Shown piece by piece: positions 32,273 to 41,117 of a stretch of 64,000 nt of DNA. Source of the stretch: Occultella aeris (lineage in GTDB: Bacteria > Actinomycetota > Actinomycetes > Actinomycetales > Beutenbergiaceae); NCBI RefSeq assembly GCF_902703175.1, contig NZ_CACRYJ010000067.1:48886-112885 (forward strand). Reading direction: 5' to 3'. Position 1 is the first letter of the stretch. Each line of letters starts with the position of its first letter. The notes under the pieces are model-generated. The model did no database searches. It saw nothing but the letters and a program-made list of their open reading frames with translations, and was not told where the DNA came from. The position numbers and the translations under genes are program-made.

Positions 32273-33081
32273 TCATCGAGCACAAGTCCGACCACGTCGT
32301 GGTGACGCTGGACCGTCCCGCCAAGCGCAACTCGATGGACCTGGATGCGTGGACGGGTCTGGGTCAGGCCGTCGAGGCCGCGTCCGGGAACGCGGCCAAC
32401 CGAGCCGTCGTGATCCGTGGCGACGCCCGCTCGTTCTGCGCCGGCAACGACATCGACTCCATGCGTGACCTGGCCGGCCCGGACGCCGCCGTCGCCTACT
32501 TCGTCGACGGGATGCTGCCGACCTTCGCCGCGATGGCCGCCTCTCCCCTACCCGTGATCACCGTGGTCGAGGGCGCCGCGCTAGGCGGCGGGCTGGAGAT
32601 CGTGGTGGTCAGCGACGTCGTGATCGCCGGCCCCGGCGCCACGTTCGGGCTGCCGGAGACCCGGATCGGGGCGTGGCCGACGGTCTTCCTCGCGGCGGTC
32701 CCGTCCTCCTCCACCCGGCGCCTCGCCGCCCGCCTGGCGCTCGTCGGCGACACGATCGGCCCGGCCGAGGCGCTCCAGCACGACCTGGTCAGCTACGCCG
32801 TCGACGACGTCGAAGCGACGCTCGAGCAGGTCCTGGCGGGCATCGGTGCGGCCGCACCCGACGCGACCGCTCGCAGCAAGCGGTGGCTGAACCGCGAGCT
32901 GCTCGCGAGCGGCATGCCGGACGCGGCCGCGGCACTGACCGAGCTGTCGCGCGAGACGTTGCAGGGCACCGAGTTCGGGGAGCGGATGACGGCGTTCCTC
33001 GAGGCCCGGGCGGCGCGGCGGGCCGGTGCAGCGAGCACTTCCGATGGCGCTAGGACGGGCATCGAGGTTCCCGAGCCCTGA
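32269..33081 (+). CDS. Enoyl-CoA hydratase/isomerase (crotonase family), copy 2
   Basis: A 270-residue crotonase starting at a GTG that overlaps the CoA-transferase stop. It has the oxyanion segments ARSFCAGNDIDSM and GAALGGGLEIVVVSD, with Glu at both usual positions (GLE, GLPETRIGAWPTV). It shares RIGAWPTV and the SKRWLNRELLASGMP helix with copy 1 at 26380-27153. The two copies, one on each arm of the divergent regulon, could catalyse successive or alternative hydration steps. The region downstream is the 74-bp repeat array. Confidence 0.9.
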   Translation: MIIEHKSDHVVVTLDRPAKRNSMDLDAWTGLGQAVEAASGNAANRAVVIRGDARSFCAGNDIDSMRDLAGPDAAVAYFVDGMLPTFAAMAASPLPVITVVEGAALGGGLEIVVVSDVVIAGPGATFGLPETRIGAWPTVFLAAVPSSSTRRLAARLALVGDTIGPAEALQHDLVSYAVDDVEATLEQVLAGIGAAAPDATARSKRWLNRELLASGMPDAAAALTELSRETLQGTEFGERMTAFLEARAARRAGAASTSDGARTGIEVPEP

Positions 33082-33149
33082 TCACCGTCGGTGCGCGTCG
33101 AGGCCGAATGTTGCGCCCATGCCCTCGCTCGGTTCCCCTGTCGCGAGAT
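33082..33149. other. Spacer before repeat array with a decayed half-unit
   Basis: No gene is seen. Near 33131-33149 the words GGTTCCCCTG and TCGCGAGAT resemble the end of the following repeat unit, suggesting a worn sixth copy. Confidence 0.35.
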
Positions 33150-33519
33150 GTCGATCGGTCCGTACGCAACCCGCATCCTGCCTCAGGGGAACCAGCGCGC
33201 TCGTGACTCCCCTGACTCGAACTGTCGATCAGTCCCCGCGCAACCCGCATCCCGCGTCAGGGGAACCAGCGCGCTCGTGACTCCCCTGACTCGAACTGTC
33301 GATCAGTCCCCGCGCAACCCGCATCCCGCGTCAGGGGAACCAGCGCACTCGTGACTCCCCTGACTCGAAGTGTCGATCAGTCCCCGCGCAACCCGCATCC
33401 CGCGTCAGGGGAACCAGCGCACTCGTGACTCCCCTGACTCGAACTGTCGATAAGTGCGTGCGCAACCCGCATCCCGCGTCAGGGGAACCGGCGCGCTCGT
33501 GACTCCCCTGACTCGAAGT
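33150..33519. repeat. Five tandem 74-bp repeats, each with a GTCAGGGGA/TCCCCTGAC hairpin
   Basis: Units start at 33150, 33224, 33298, 33372 and 33446, exactly 74 bp apart and nearly identical; the first and last differ most. Each of the last four contains perfect 9-bp inverted arms GTCAGGGGA and TCCCCTGAC around a 17-bp loop carrying AGCGCGCT or a near variant; the first has a mismatch in one arm. There are no variable spacers, so this is not CRISPR. The array lies between the ends of two convergent genes, where repeated hairpins could stop or stabilise transcripts from both sides. Short frames across it are products of the repeat and not credible genes. Confidence 0.9.
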
Positions 33520-33668
33520 GTCGCCGACGGGGTAGCCCGAACCAGGCCCAGGTGCGGAAGGCCGAACACGTCGCCGCCGAGGAAGCAGCAGCGGACGGGA
33601 CGGTCGCCCAGCAGAATGCGCTGCGGTCCGCCGAGTACGGAGTGAGTCAGACAGGTCTCTAGCCCCCA
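33520..33668. other. Gene-free stretch after the repeats, possible relic of a protein C-terminus
   Basis: On the plus strand, 33553-33663 reads as a short in-frame end (AQQNALRSAEYGVSQTGL then stop) that recalls the C-terminal repeats of Ltp-type surface lipoproteins. No start or upstream body exists, so at most this is a gene fragment. Confidence 0.2.
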
Positions 33669-35990
33669 TCACACCTCCACCGTTCGGTAGACATACACGT
33701 TCGGCGTCACCAGCACCCGGCCATGCGGCGGCCCTTCGAAGCCCGGGACCACCTCGAGCTCATGGGTGAGGTCGACCACGCGGATCTGCGTCTGCGGCGC
33801 GCGCGGGTCCAGGACCAGCGTGACCCGGGTCTGCTGCACGCCGCGCAGCAGGAAGCCGAAGTCCCAGGGCCCGTCGTCGGCACCCGGTGGCGGGCCGGGC
33901 GTCACGGTGGGCAGGGCGCGCCCGTGCACCGTGGCCGAGACGACGTCGGCGCTGCGAGTGGCAACCCAGAGTCCGATCGCGGGTGCGCCGCGGGCCGAGG
34001 TCAGTTCCAGCACCAGTTCCCGGTGCGTGCCGGTGTCCCGGTCGGAGACCACTTCCACGTCGGGAGCAGGAAGGTCGGCGGCCGCGGCCGGCCCGTTCGC
34101 GATGGCGCCGCCGCCCAGCCACGGCTGGTCGGCGAGATCGCTGGACAGTGACGGCAGCAGGTCCTGAGACCAGGCGGAGCCGGACGGTGACCAGGACGTC
34201 CACAGCGCCTCTCCGGAGTCGGCGTCCAGGGAGTAGGAGAGCATCTCCTGGCGCGGGTCGGTGCGCCCCTCGCCGTTGGCGACGAGCCCGCCGGCGGCGG
34301 CCACCACCACCACGGCCAGCAGCGCCGCCGGCACCACGGCCCGATGGCGCGACGGAGCCTCCCGCTCAGGCCGCACGAGCCGTGCCGCGTCCACCAGCGG
34401 GAGCGCGAGCAGGGCCACCACGGCTACGAACACCGCGGCCAACGGCCCGCCGGTGCCCAGCCCCACCTCGAACATGCCGACCACGGCCGGGAAGAACATG
34501 ACCGCGGCGGGCAGCAGCCCCGCCCCGAGCACGACCGCCCGGGCCCGGGCCGGCAGCCCTGCGCCGATCAGGGCGGCGATGGCCGCCGGGAACACGGCGA
34601 CCACCAGCACGAACGCGGCACCGGGCAGCGTCAGGGCGAGCCCGAGCCCGGCCAGGGCCAGGGTGAGCAGCCCGCCCAGCGCGAGTTCGCCGTCGGGCAG
34701 CACGCGGCGCAGCGCCGCCCGCAGCCCGAGGATCAGGCCGAGCGTGAGTGCGACGACGCCCACCTGGTAGGGCCAGGGCACGAAGGGCTCGCCCACCACC
34801 GCGCTCGCCTGACCGGGGTCGATCGCCAGCGCGAGCTGCCAGAGCCCGACGGCGGCCGTCGCCACGAGCGGCAGGCTCACCGCTGCGGTGGCTGCTCCGA
34901 GCGCGACCCGCGGCAGGCTCATCTCCCGGCGGCGCCGGGCCCGGGCCACCACCGCGAGGGCGAGCAGCACGGTGAGGGCGGCGAGCGGCAGCTCAAGGCC
35001 TTCCGGGACGCGCAGCAGACCCCACGGGAGGGACGTGACCACGTCAGTTCCGCCGTCGGGCAGTCGGGTGAGGTCCGCGCCGGCGGCGGCGCGGGCGAAC
35101 GCGAGGGTGCCGGCGCCCATCTCCTGCAGGGAGGCGGCACTGAGGTGCTCGATGTCGTCAAGCGGCGAGTGGTAGTAGGCGCCCGCGCCGGTGATGGCGG
35201 TGTCGAAGCCGGCGATCCCGCCGGCGGTGAACCGGGTCAGGTCGGTGTCATTGGGCAGGAGTGCGAACAACGCGTCGGAGAACGAGTCCACCACCGGTCG
35301 GGGTGTTCGCGCGAGCAGGTCGAGCAGCATCCCGTTCGGCTCGGTCAGCCGCACCGACGCCGGCAACCCACCGGCGCCCCGGGCCTCCAGGTTGACGAGC
35401 ACCGCGGGTCCCAGCTGCTCCGCCCGGTCGTGGACGAACGCGTCCGCCCCGAGCAGGCCGGGCTCCTCGGCGTCGGTGAGCAGCACCATCACGTCGTTGC
35501 GTGGCGGCTCACCCGCGGTCAGTGCCCGCGCGGACTCCAGGGCGGCTGCGATCCCGATGCCGTCGTCGGCGGCACCCGGTGAGCCGGGCACCGAGTCATA
35601 GTGGGCGGCCAGGATCACGGTGCCGGTGGGGTCGGTGCCGGGCAGGGTGGCGATCACGTTGGACACCGTGGCCATCGAGACAGCGGTCGGGTCCTCGTCG
35701 AAGGTGCCGACGGACTCGTGCATGTCCGTCTCCCACCCGAGGGCGTCGAGTTCGGTGACCAGGTACGCGCGGGCCTGCGCGTGCGCCGCCGAGCCGGGCG
35801 TGCGGGGGTCGGGCCCGAGCTGCTCGAGTTGTTCCACGCCGCGGGCGGCGCTGAAGTGTGCGGCCGGGGCATCCGCCGGCGCCGGATCGGCCGACATCGC
35901 GGTGATCGTCGCCGCCGTGCCGGCGGCGGCCACCGCGGCGAGCACGATCGCAGCCGTCCTTGTCCTGCGCACCCTGGGTTGCTTCTCCAT
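33669..35990 (-). CDS. M28-family zinc peptidase with C-terminal multi-pass membrane domain
   Basis: A 773-residue protein. An N-terminal membrane anchor (AAIVLAAVAAAGTAATI) is followed by an M28 peptidase domain at about residues 45-330 with zinc-ligand motifs ILAAHYDSVPGSPGAADDG and LLTDAEEPGLLGADAF, and the later YYHSPLDDIEHL. About eight membrane helices and a C-terminal beta-rich external domain follow. This is the build of ER-aminopeptidase-like/FXNA-type bacterial M28 proteins. It should be an exported aminopeptidase anchored in the membrane. The ATG at 35990 follows GGGAGTCAGGGT. It converges on the enoyl-CoA hydratase gene across the repeat array. Confidence 0.9.
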   Translation of the reverse strand: MEKQPRVRRTRTAAIVLAAVAAAGTAATITAMSADPAPADAPAAHFSAARGVEQLEQLGPDPRTPGSAAHAQARAYLVTELDALGWETDMHESVGTFDEDPTAVSMATVSNVIATLPGTDPTGTVILAAHYDSVPGSPGAADDGIGIAAALESARALTAGEPPRNDVMVLLTDAEEPGLLGADAFVHDRAEQLGPAVLVNLEARGAGGLPASVRLTEPNGMLLDLLARTPRPVVDSFSDALFALLPNDTDLTRFTAGGIAGFDTAITGAGAYYHSPLDDIEHLSAASLQEMGAGTLAFARAAAGADLTRLPDGGTDVVTSLPWGLLRVPEGLELPLAALTVLLALAVVARARRRREMSLPRVALGAATAAVSLPLVATAAVGLWQLALAIDPGQASAVVGEPFVPWPYQVGVVALTLGLILGLRAALRRVLPDGELALGGLLTLALAGLGLALTLPGAAFVLVVAVFPAAIAALIGAGLPARARAVVLGAGLLPAAVMFFPAVVGMFEVGLGTGGPLAAVFVAVVALLALPLVDAARLVRPEREAPSRHRAVVPAALLAVVVVAAAGGLVANGEGRTDPRQEMLSYSLDADSGEALWTSWSPSGSAWSQDLLPSLSSDLADQPWLGGGAIANGPAAAADLPAPDVEVVSDRDTGTHRELVLELTSARGAPAIGLWVATRSADVVSATVHGRALPTVTPGPPPGADDGPWDFGFLLRGVQQTRVTLVLDPRAPQTQIRVVDLTHELEVVPGFEGPPHGRVLVTPNVYVYRTVEV

Positions 35991-36122
35991 ACCCTGACTC
36001 CCGCCGGTCGTGACAGCGCCGAAGCGGCGCTGTCGCCACGCTAGGCGGGCTGGGGCGCAGGCGGATCGGCGCAAAGTGCCGAACCCGGCTCGGCCATCGG
36101 AGGCAGGGGGTATCGCGACGGC

Positions 36123-37361
36123 TCAGTCGAAAGTGGCAGGCTGCGCGCGCTCTGCCCCAAGTGCGGAAGGTGCCGGCGCTCCACCGTGCTGGACACCATG
36201 CACCGAGGTCCCACGCACGTCCTTTCGGTACTGACCAGGCGACCTCCCGGTCACCCGCTTGAACGCGACGCCCATGTACTCGCTGTGGCTGAACCCCAAC
36301 CGCTCGGCCACCTGAGGCAGCGTCAGATCCGTGGTCGAGAGCAGGTCGGCGACTCGTTCCATTCGAACCCGCGTGATCTCGGCATGGACCGTGCGACCGA
36401 GGATCCGCACGAATCGTTGGTCGAGGGCACGCCGCGACGAGCCCACATGCCGCAGTACGTCACCCACGGCGACGTCGCCGTGCGCGCGATCCCGGACGAA
36501 CCGCAGGGCCGCCACCACCTGCGGGTCGTCGACCGAGAGGATCTCGGACGACTGCCGCGCCACGATCCGAACCGGTGGGATGAGCCGCAGGCCCGGCTCC
36601 AGCACCTCGCCCGTCATCATGCGGTCGAGCATCGCCGCCGCGAGGTAGCCGGTGCGTGTGGTGTCCGGCTGGATGCTCGACAGCGACGGTGATGTCAGCG
36701 TCGCGATCAGCTCGTCGTTGTCCACCCCGAGCACGGCCACCGCGTCCGGTACCGGGATGTCGGCCAACCTGCAGGCCTCGAGAATCTCCTGCCCGGCGAT
36801 GTCATAGCAGCCCAGCACGCCCACTGGCTTCGGCAGGTCCTCGAGCCAGCGCGCCAGCCACTGCCGGTCCCGCGACCGCATCCCCGACCGCTGCATCGCG
36901 AACACGTGCGCCTGCCCACCCCGCTCGGCCACGTGGTGCACGAACCGCTCACCGCGCGTGCGCGACCACCCGAACCGCTCGTCACCGCAGAAGGCGAACT
37001 CACGCAGACCACGTTCTGCGAAATGCTCAACCGCGATCCTCGCGATGTCGTCGTCGTCGGTCTCGGCGCCCGGCAGCTCCGGCACCAACCTCGCGGCCGA
37101 CAGATCAACTGTGGGCAGTGCCAGTTGCCGCACCAGTTCCGCAGTCTCGGCGTTCTCGACCCGCGCGATCAGCCCGTCCCCCTGCCAGCCCTCCAGCCAC
37201 GAGAAGTCGGTCTCGTTCCGGCTGTGCTCAACCAGGTACAGCGACCAGCCGTGGTGCGCCCGCACGTACGTCTGGATCCCGGCGAGCAGCCCACGCGCAT
37301 ACGCGTTCGATGTCTCGATGAGCAGCGCCACCTGACGCACCGGATGAGCGCCGACGCTCAT
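36123..37361 (-). CDS. XylR-type regulator (LacI-like sensor + AraC HTH), copy 1
   Basis: A 412-residue regulator with a periplasmic-binding-like sensor at about residues 10-270 (VALLIETSNAYARGLLAGI, VGVLGCYDIAGQEILEA, AVLGVDNDELIATL) and a C-terminal AraC domain at about 275-385 (LPQVAERLGFSHSEYMGVAFKRVTGRSPGQYR). This is the architecture of XylR, which activates sugar genes. It is divergent from the CUT1 permease operon at 37585 and very likely controls it. A close paralogue lies at 60795-61973. The C-terminal tail of about 30 residues after the AraC domain is unconserved. Confidence 0.92.
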   Translation of the reverse strand: MSVGAHPVRQVALLIETSNAYARGLLAGIQTYVRAHHGWSLYLVEHSRNETDFSWLEGWQGDGLIARVENAETAELVRQLALPTVDLSAARLVPELPGAETDDDDIARIAVEHFAERGLREFAFCGDERFGWSRTRGERFVHHVAERGGQAHVFAMQRSGMRSRDRQWLARWLEDLPKPVGVLGCYDIAGQEILEACRLADIPVPDAVAVLGVDNDELIATLTSPSLSSIQPDTTRTGYLAAAMLDRMMTGEVLEPGLRLIPPVRIVARQSSEILSVDDPQVVAALRFVRDRAHGDVAVGDVLRHVGSSRRALDQRFVRILGRTVHAEITRVRMERVADLLSTTDLTLPQVAERLGFSHSEYMGVAFKRVTGRSPGQYRKDVRGTSVHGVQHGGAPAPSALGAERAQPATFD

Positions 37362-37488
37362 GCCAGAACTCGAAGGAACTCGGCTATATATCGCATCGCA
37401 CCGGCCCGCCCGGCGTCCCTAACATGGAGACCAGACGGCAGCAGCCCGCCCAGCAACGACGCCCCAGCCATCACAGGAACCTCCCGAA

Positions 37489-37532
37489 TACTCCGACCGA
37501 GTAATTTTTCTCATGGGAACACATAATCCCAT
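37489..37532. promoter_or_regulatory. Divergent promoter with two inverted repeats
   Basis: TACTC-N5-GAGTA (37489-37503) is followed by an AT-rich run and by ATGGGA-N8-TCCCAT (37513-37518 and 37527-37532), which overlaps a -10-like CATAAT (37522-37527). The site lies between the XylR-type regulator and the permease operon and is the best candidate for its operator. Confidence 0.45.
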
Positions 37533-37584
37533 CGAGCGCGTACCAGCGCCCGCCCCTGTCAGCAACGACGCGAACGGGAACCAC

Positions 37585-38538
37585 ATGACCACCACCACCT
37601 TGGAAGGCCGGCCACTCACGGCTTCGCCCGAACCACCACGACGGCGCCCGGCCGGTCGACGCGCGATCGCCCCCTACCTCTTCCTGACGCCCTGGCTCAT
37701 CGGCCTGCTCGCGTTCGTGGTCGGGCCGATGATCGTCTCGCTGTACCTGTCCATGACGGACTACAACTTCTTGCAGGACCCCACCTTCATCGGGTTCGAC
37801 AACTACGTCCGGATGTTCACGAGCGACCCTCGCTACCTCGCCTCCGTCGGCGTGACGGCGGTCTACGTGCTGGTCTCGGTGCCCCTCCAACTGGCCTTCG
37901 CGCTCGGCCTGGCGCTCCTGCTCGACCGTGCGATCGCGGGCATCTCGATCTACCGAGCGGTCTTCTACCTGCCCTCGCTGATCGGCTCGAGCGTGGCGGT
38001 GGCGGTGCTGTGGCGCACCGTCTTCGGTGCCGACGGCCTGGTCAACTCCGCACTCGGCCTGCTCGGGATCGAGTCCACCCGCAGCTGGGTCGGCAACCCC
38101 GACACCGCGCTCATGACGATCATCGCCCTGAACGTGTGGACCTTCGGGTCGCCGATGATCATCTTCCTCGCCGGACTGCGGCAGATCCCGCGCTCCTACT
38201 ACGAGGCCGCGGAGGTCGACGGTGCCGGCCCGATCCGGCGGTTCCTCAACATCACCGTCCCGCTGCTGACGCCGATCGTGTTCTTCAACCTGATCCTGCA
38301 GACGATCTACGCCTTCCAGGCGTTCGTGCCCGCCTACATCGTCAGCAACGGCTCCGGTGGCCCGGCCGACTCCACCCTCTTCTACACGCTCTACCTGTAC
38401 CAGCAGGGCTTCACGAGCTTCCAGATGGGATACGCCTCGGCGATGGCCTGGGTGCTCCTGGTCGCCATTGCGATCGTCACCGGCCTCAACTTCCTGCTCT
38501 CCAAGTACTGGGTCTTCTACGGGGACGGTGACCGATGA
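37585..38538 (+). CDS. CUT1-type sugar ABC transporter permease, MalF/UgpA-like
   Basis: A 317-residue permease. A Pro/Arg-rich N-terminus is followed by the first helix (IAPYLFLTPWLIGLLAFVVGP), the TDYNFLQDPTFIGFDNY segment, and the EAA loop PRSYYEAAEVDGAGPIRRFLNITVPLLTP. I chose the ATG at 37585, because the longer frame starts inside the palindromic promoter. It is the first gene of the sugar operon. The stop overlaps the next permease start (ATGA). Confidence 0.93.
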   Translation: MTTTTLEGRPLTASPEPPRRRPAGRRAIAPYLFLTPWLIGLLAFVVGPMIVSLYLSMTDYNFLQDPTFIGFDNYVRMFTSDPRYLASVGVTAVYVLVSVPLQLAFALGLALLLDRAIAGISIYRAVFYLPSLIGSSVAVAVLWRTVFGADGLVNSALGLLGIESTRSWVGNPDTALMTIIALNVWTFGSPMIIFLAGLRQIPRSYYEAAEVDGAGPIRRFLNITVPLLTPIVFFNLILQTIYAFQAFVPAYIVSNGSGGPADSTLFYTLYLYQQGFTSFQMGYASAMAWVLLVAIAIVTGLNFLLSKYWVFYGDGDR

Positions 38539-39398
38539 GCGCCGCCGACCTCGCCGACGCCCCGCGGCGCCAGAGCTCGCTCGCTCGCCGTATCGCGATG
38601 CACGTGCTCCTGATCCTGCTCGCGCTCGGGATGCTCTACCCGCTGCTGTGGATGATCGTCAGCTCGTTGCGTGACAACTCCGCGATCTTCAGCGACGCCT
38701 CGCTCGCGCTGCGCAACCTCAGCCTCGACAACTACGCCCGCGGCTGGGACGCCCAGCAGAACTCCTTCGCCACCTACTTCGGCAACAGCTTCCTGATCAC
38801 CGGGCTCGCGATCGTCGCGAACATCGCCGCCTGCTCCCTCACCGCCTATGCCTTCGCCCGCATGACGTTCCGCCTGAAGGCGCTCTTCATGGCGATCCTG
38901 CTCGGCACGATCATGCTGCCCGAGCACGTCACGATCGTGCCGCAGTACGTGCTCTTCTCCGAGCTCGGCTGGCTCAACACCTTCCTACCGCTGACGGTGC
39001 CGAAGTTCTTCGCCACCGAGGCCTTCTTCGTCTTCCTCATCGTGCAGTTCATGCGCGGCATCCCCCGCGACATCGATGAGGCGGCCGCACTCGACGGCTG
39101 CGGCCCGTTCCAGACCTACTCGCGCATCATGCTGCCGCTCATCACGCCGGCGCTGGCGACGACGGCGATCTTCTCCTTCATCTGGACCTGGAACGACTTC
39201 TTCCGCCCGCTGATCTTCCTCACCGACAACAGCCTCTTCACTGTCCCGCTGGCGGTGCGGCTGTTCGCCGATATCGGTGGCACCGACTGGGGCGCCCTGT
39301 TCGCGATGTCGGTGCTCTCGCTGCTGCCGATCTTCATCTTCTTCGTCTTCGGTCAGCGCTACCTGATCCGCGGCATCGCGACGACGGGACTGAAGTGA
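38535..39398 (+). CDS. CUT1-type sugar ABC transporter permease, MalG-like
   Basis: A 287-residue permease with six helices and the EAA loop RDIDEAAALDGCGPFQTYSRIMLPLITPA; the C-terminus ends QRYLIRGIATTGLK. It partners the preceding permease. The cognate lipoprotein is five genes away at 42260, and no ATPase is encoded nearby. Confidence 0.93.
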   Translation: MSAADLADAPRRQSSLARRIAMHVLLILLALGMLYPLLWMIVSSLRDNSAIFSDASLALRNLSLDNYARGWDAQQNSFATYFGNSFLITGLAIVANIAACSLTAYAFARMTFRLKALFMAILLGTIMLPEHVTIVPQYVLFSELGWLNTFLPLTVPKFFATEAFFVFLIVQFMRGIPRDIDEAAALDGCGPFQTYSRIMLPLITPALATTAIFSFIWTWNDFFRPLIFLTDNSLFTVPLAVRLFADIGGTDWGALFAMSVLSLLPIFIFFVFGQRYLIRGIATTGLK

Positions 39399-40414
39399 TG
39401 GCCGCGGAGAAGGTGCGCGTCGCCGTCGTCGGCGCCGGCGCGTTCGGGCAGGCCCACCTGCGTGCCTACGCCCAGCTCGACCGGGCCGACGTCGTCTGGG
39501 TGTGCGATCCCGACGTCGACGCAGCCCGGCGGGCGGCCACCGAGTTCGGCGTCCCGAACGTCGCTGCCGACCTGGAGGCCGTGCTGGCCGACGACGGCGT
39601 CCAGGTGGTCGATCTCGTCACCCCGGTCGCGCTGCACGCACCGCAGGCGAAGGCAGCACTCGAGGCCGGTCGCTCGGTGGTGTGCGAGAAGCCGATGGCG
39701 CTCGACCTGCCGGAGGCACTCGCGCTCGCCGAGATCGCCGCATCCTCGCCCGGTGAACTGCTGGTCAAGTACCACCAGCGCTTCGACCCGGTCCACGAGC
39801 GGATGCGGGACCTGCTCGCCGACGGCACCCACGGCACTGGGCTGGTCGCCCACATCGAGATCCTCGGCGACCACCTCGCCGCGCTGCGCTCACGTGAGCA
39901 CTGGCGCGGCGATCCGCGCCTGACCGGCGGCGGCTGCCTCTTCGAGTCCGGCTCGCACCTCATCGACCTCGCCCACTTCTGGTTCGGGCCCGCCGCGCGC
40001 GTGACCGCGACCACCCACCAGCTCGCGGCCGCGAACCCGGACAAGGGCGAGGACACCGCCACCCTCGTCGTCCAGTTCACGAACGGCGCCGTCATGACGC
40101 TCGTCGGGTTCTGGGGCGCACCGGGATGGGACTGGCGCAAGGAGGTCTTCACCTCCCATCAGGCCCGGCTGTCGGTCGAGACCGGCGCCAGCAACGCCCT
40201 TCGGCTGCGCGGCCGGGACGGCACCGACCAGGTGCTCGCCGTCGAGGAGGACTGGTTCGCCCGTTCCGTGCGCCGATCGCTGGCGCACGCGCTCGACTGC
40301 GCCGCCGGCGACGCTGCACCGCAGGTCACCGTCGAGGACGCGCTCGCCTCGATGCGCACCCTCGACGCGGCCTACCGCTCGGCACGAGAGGGGCGGACCG
40401 TTGAACTGGCGTGA
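39398..40414 (+). CDS. Gfo/Idh/MocA-family oxidoreductase with intact EKP motif
   Basis: A 338-residue NAD(P)-dependent oxidoreductase. The Rossmann motif VVGAGAFGQAHLRAY and the family motif VVCEKPMAL with its catalytic Lys are intact, followed by the C-terminal alpha/beta domain (GGGCLFESGSHLIDLAHFWFG, supplying the usual Asp and His). The permease stop overlaps both a GTG (39395) and this ATG; I prefer the ATG. It should oxidise or reduce a sugar or inositol-like hydroxyl. Unlike the Gfo copies at 44438 and 62055 it has all hallmark residues. Confidence 0.9.
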   Translation: MAAEKVRVAVVGAGAFGQAHLRAYAQLDRADVVWVCDPDVDAARRAATEFGVPNVAADLEAVLADDGVQVVDLVTPVALHAPQAKAALEAGRSVVCEKPMALDLPEALALAEIAASSPGELLVKYHQRFDPVHERMRDLLADGTHGTGLVAHIEILGDHLAALRSREHWRGDPRLTGGGCLFESGSHLIDLAHFWFGPAARVTATTHQLAAANPDKGEDTATLVVQFTNGAVMTLVGFWGAPGWDWRKEVFTSHQARLSVETGASNALRLRGRDGTDQVLAVEEDWFARSVRRSLAHALDCAAGDAAPQVTVEDALASMRTLDAAYRSAREGRTVELA

Positions 40415-41117
40415 GGCCACGGTCGCAGACCTCCTCCGGGGCACCACGGGGGCTCGACCGGAGACAGCAACCACGCGCCCCCGACGGCGGCCCGCCCGTC
40501 CCGCGGTCCCCCGCGCCCCGTTCGCCGAGCGGCTGCTCGAGGGCACCCGAACCGTGACGATGCTCGCCGCCGTCAGCGTGATCGTTCTCACCCTCGCCGC
40601 AGGCGTGGTCACCCTGCTACCCGGCCTCGCCGCCGGGTCGCGGCTACTCGCCGACGACCGCGCCGGTCACCCGGTCCGCCCGCTGCGCGACTCCCTCGCG
40701 CTCGTGCGACGGACGGCGGCGACCACCTGGCCGATCAGCGTCGCGGTCGCACTCGGCCTCGTCGCGGTGACGGCCAATCTCCTCTTCCTCGGACAGCAAC
40801 CGAGTACCCTCGCCGCCGCGCTCGTGGCCGTGAACCTGGCCGTCGTCACGCTCGGCGGCTGGTGGACCGCCGCCTGCGCCCGTGAACTCGCGGACGAACC
40901 CATGCTCACTCGATCGGCCCTCATCCGCCGGGCCACCGCCCGGGCCCTGAGCTTCGGCCGCTGGCACGTGGCGCTCGCCCTCGCGGTGGTCGTCGGTGCG
41001 GGGCTCGTGCTGGTCAGTCCGCTCCTCGCCGCCGTGTTCGCCCCGGCGCTCGCTCTGCACGCCGGTCGGCTCGCCGATCCCAGCCCAACCCCATCCGCTC
41101 GAGAGGTGACTTCGTGA
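40401..41117 (+). CDS. DUF624/YesL-like membrane protein
   Basis: A 238-residue protein with a Pro/Arg-rich N-terminus and five or so helices (VTMLAAVSVIVLTLAAGVVTLLPG, ISVAVALGLVAVTANLLF, VALALAVVVGAGLVLVSPLLAAV). It resembles DUF624 proteins that recur in sugar importer operons and have no defined role. The start is TTG at 40401, overlapping the Gfo gene by 14 nt, with a GAGAGGGGCGG leader. The stop overlaps the next GTG start (GTGA). Confidence 0.7.
   Translation: MNWREATVADLLRGTTGARPETATTRPRRRPARPAVPRAPFAERLLEGTRTVTMLAAVSVIVLTLAAGVVTLLPGLAAGSRLLADDRAGHPVRPLRDSLALVRRTAATTWPISVAVALGLVAVTANLLFLGQQPSTLAAALVAVNLAVVTLGGWWTAACARELADEPMLTRSALIRRATARALSFGRWHVALALAVVVGAGLVLVSPLLAAVFAPALALHAGRLADPSPTPSAREVTS

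Noticed and set aside
33150..33519. CRISPR-like array
   Set aside because: Units are 74 bp, nearly identical throughout, with no unique spacers and no cas genes.
33026..33672. Several short open frames across the repeat array (for example plus 33026-33280 and minus 33331-33672)
   Set aside because: Their translated repeats simply follow the 74-bp DNA period and carry no protein family signal.
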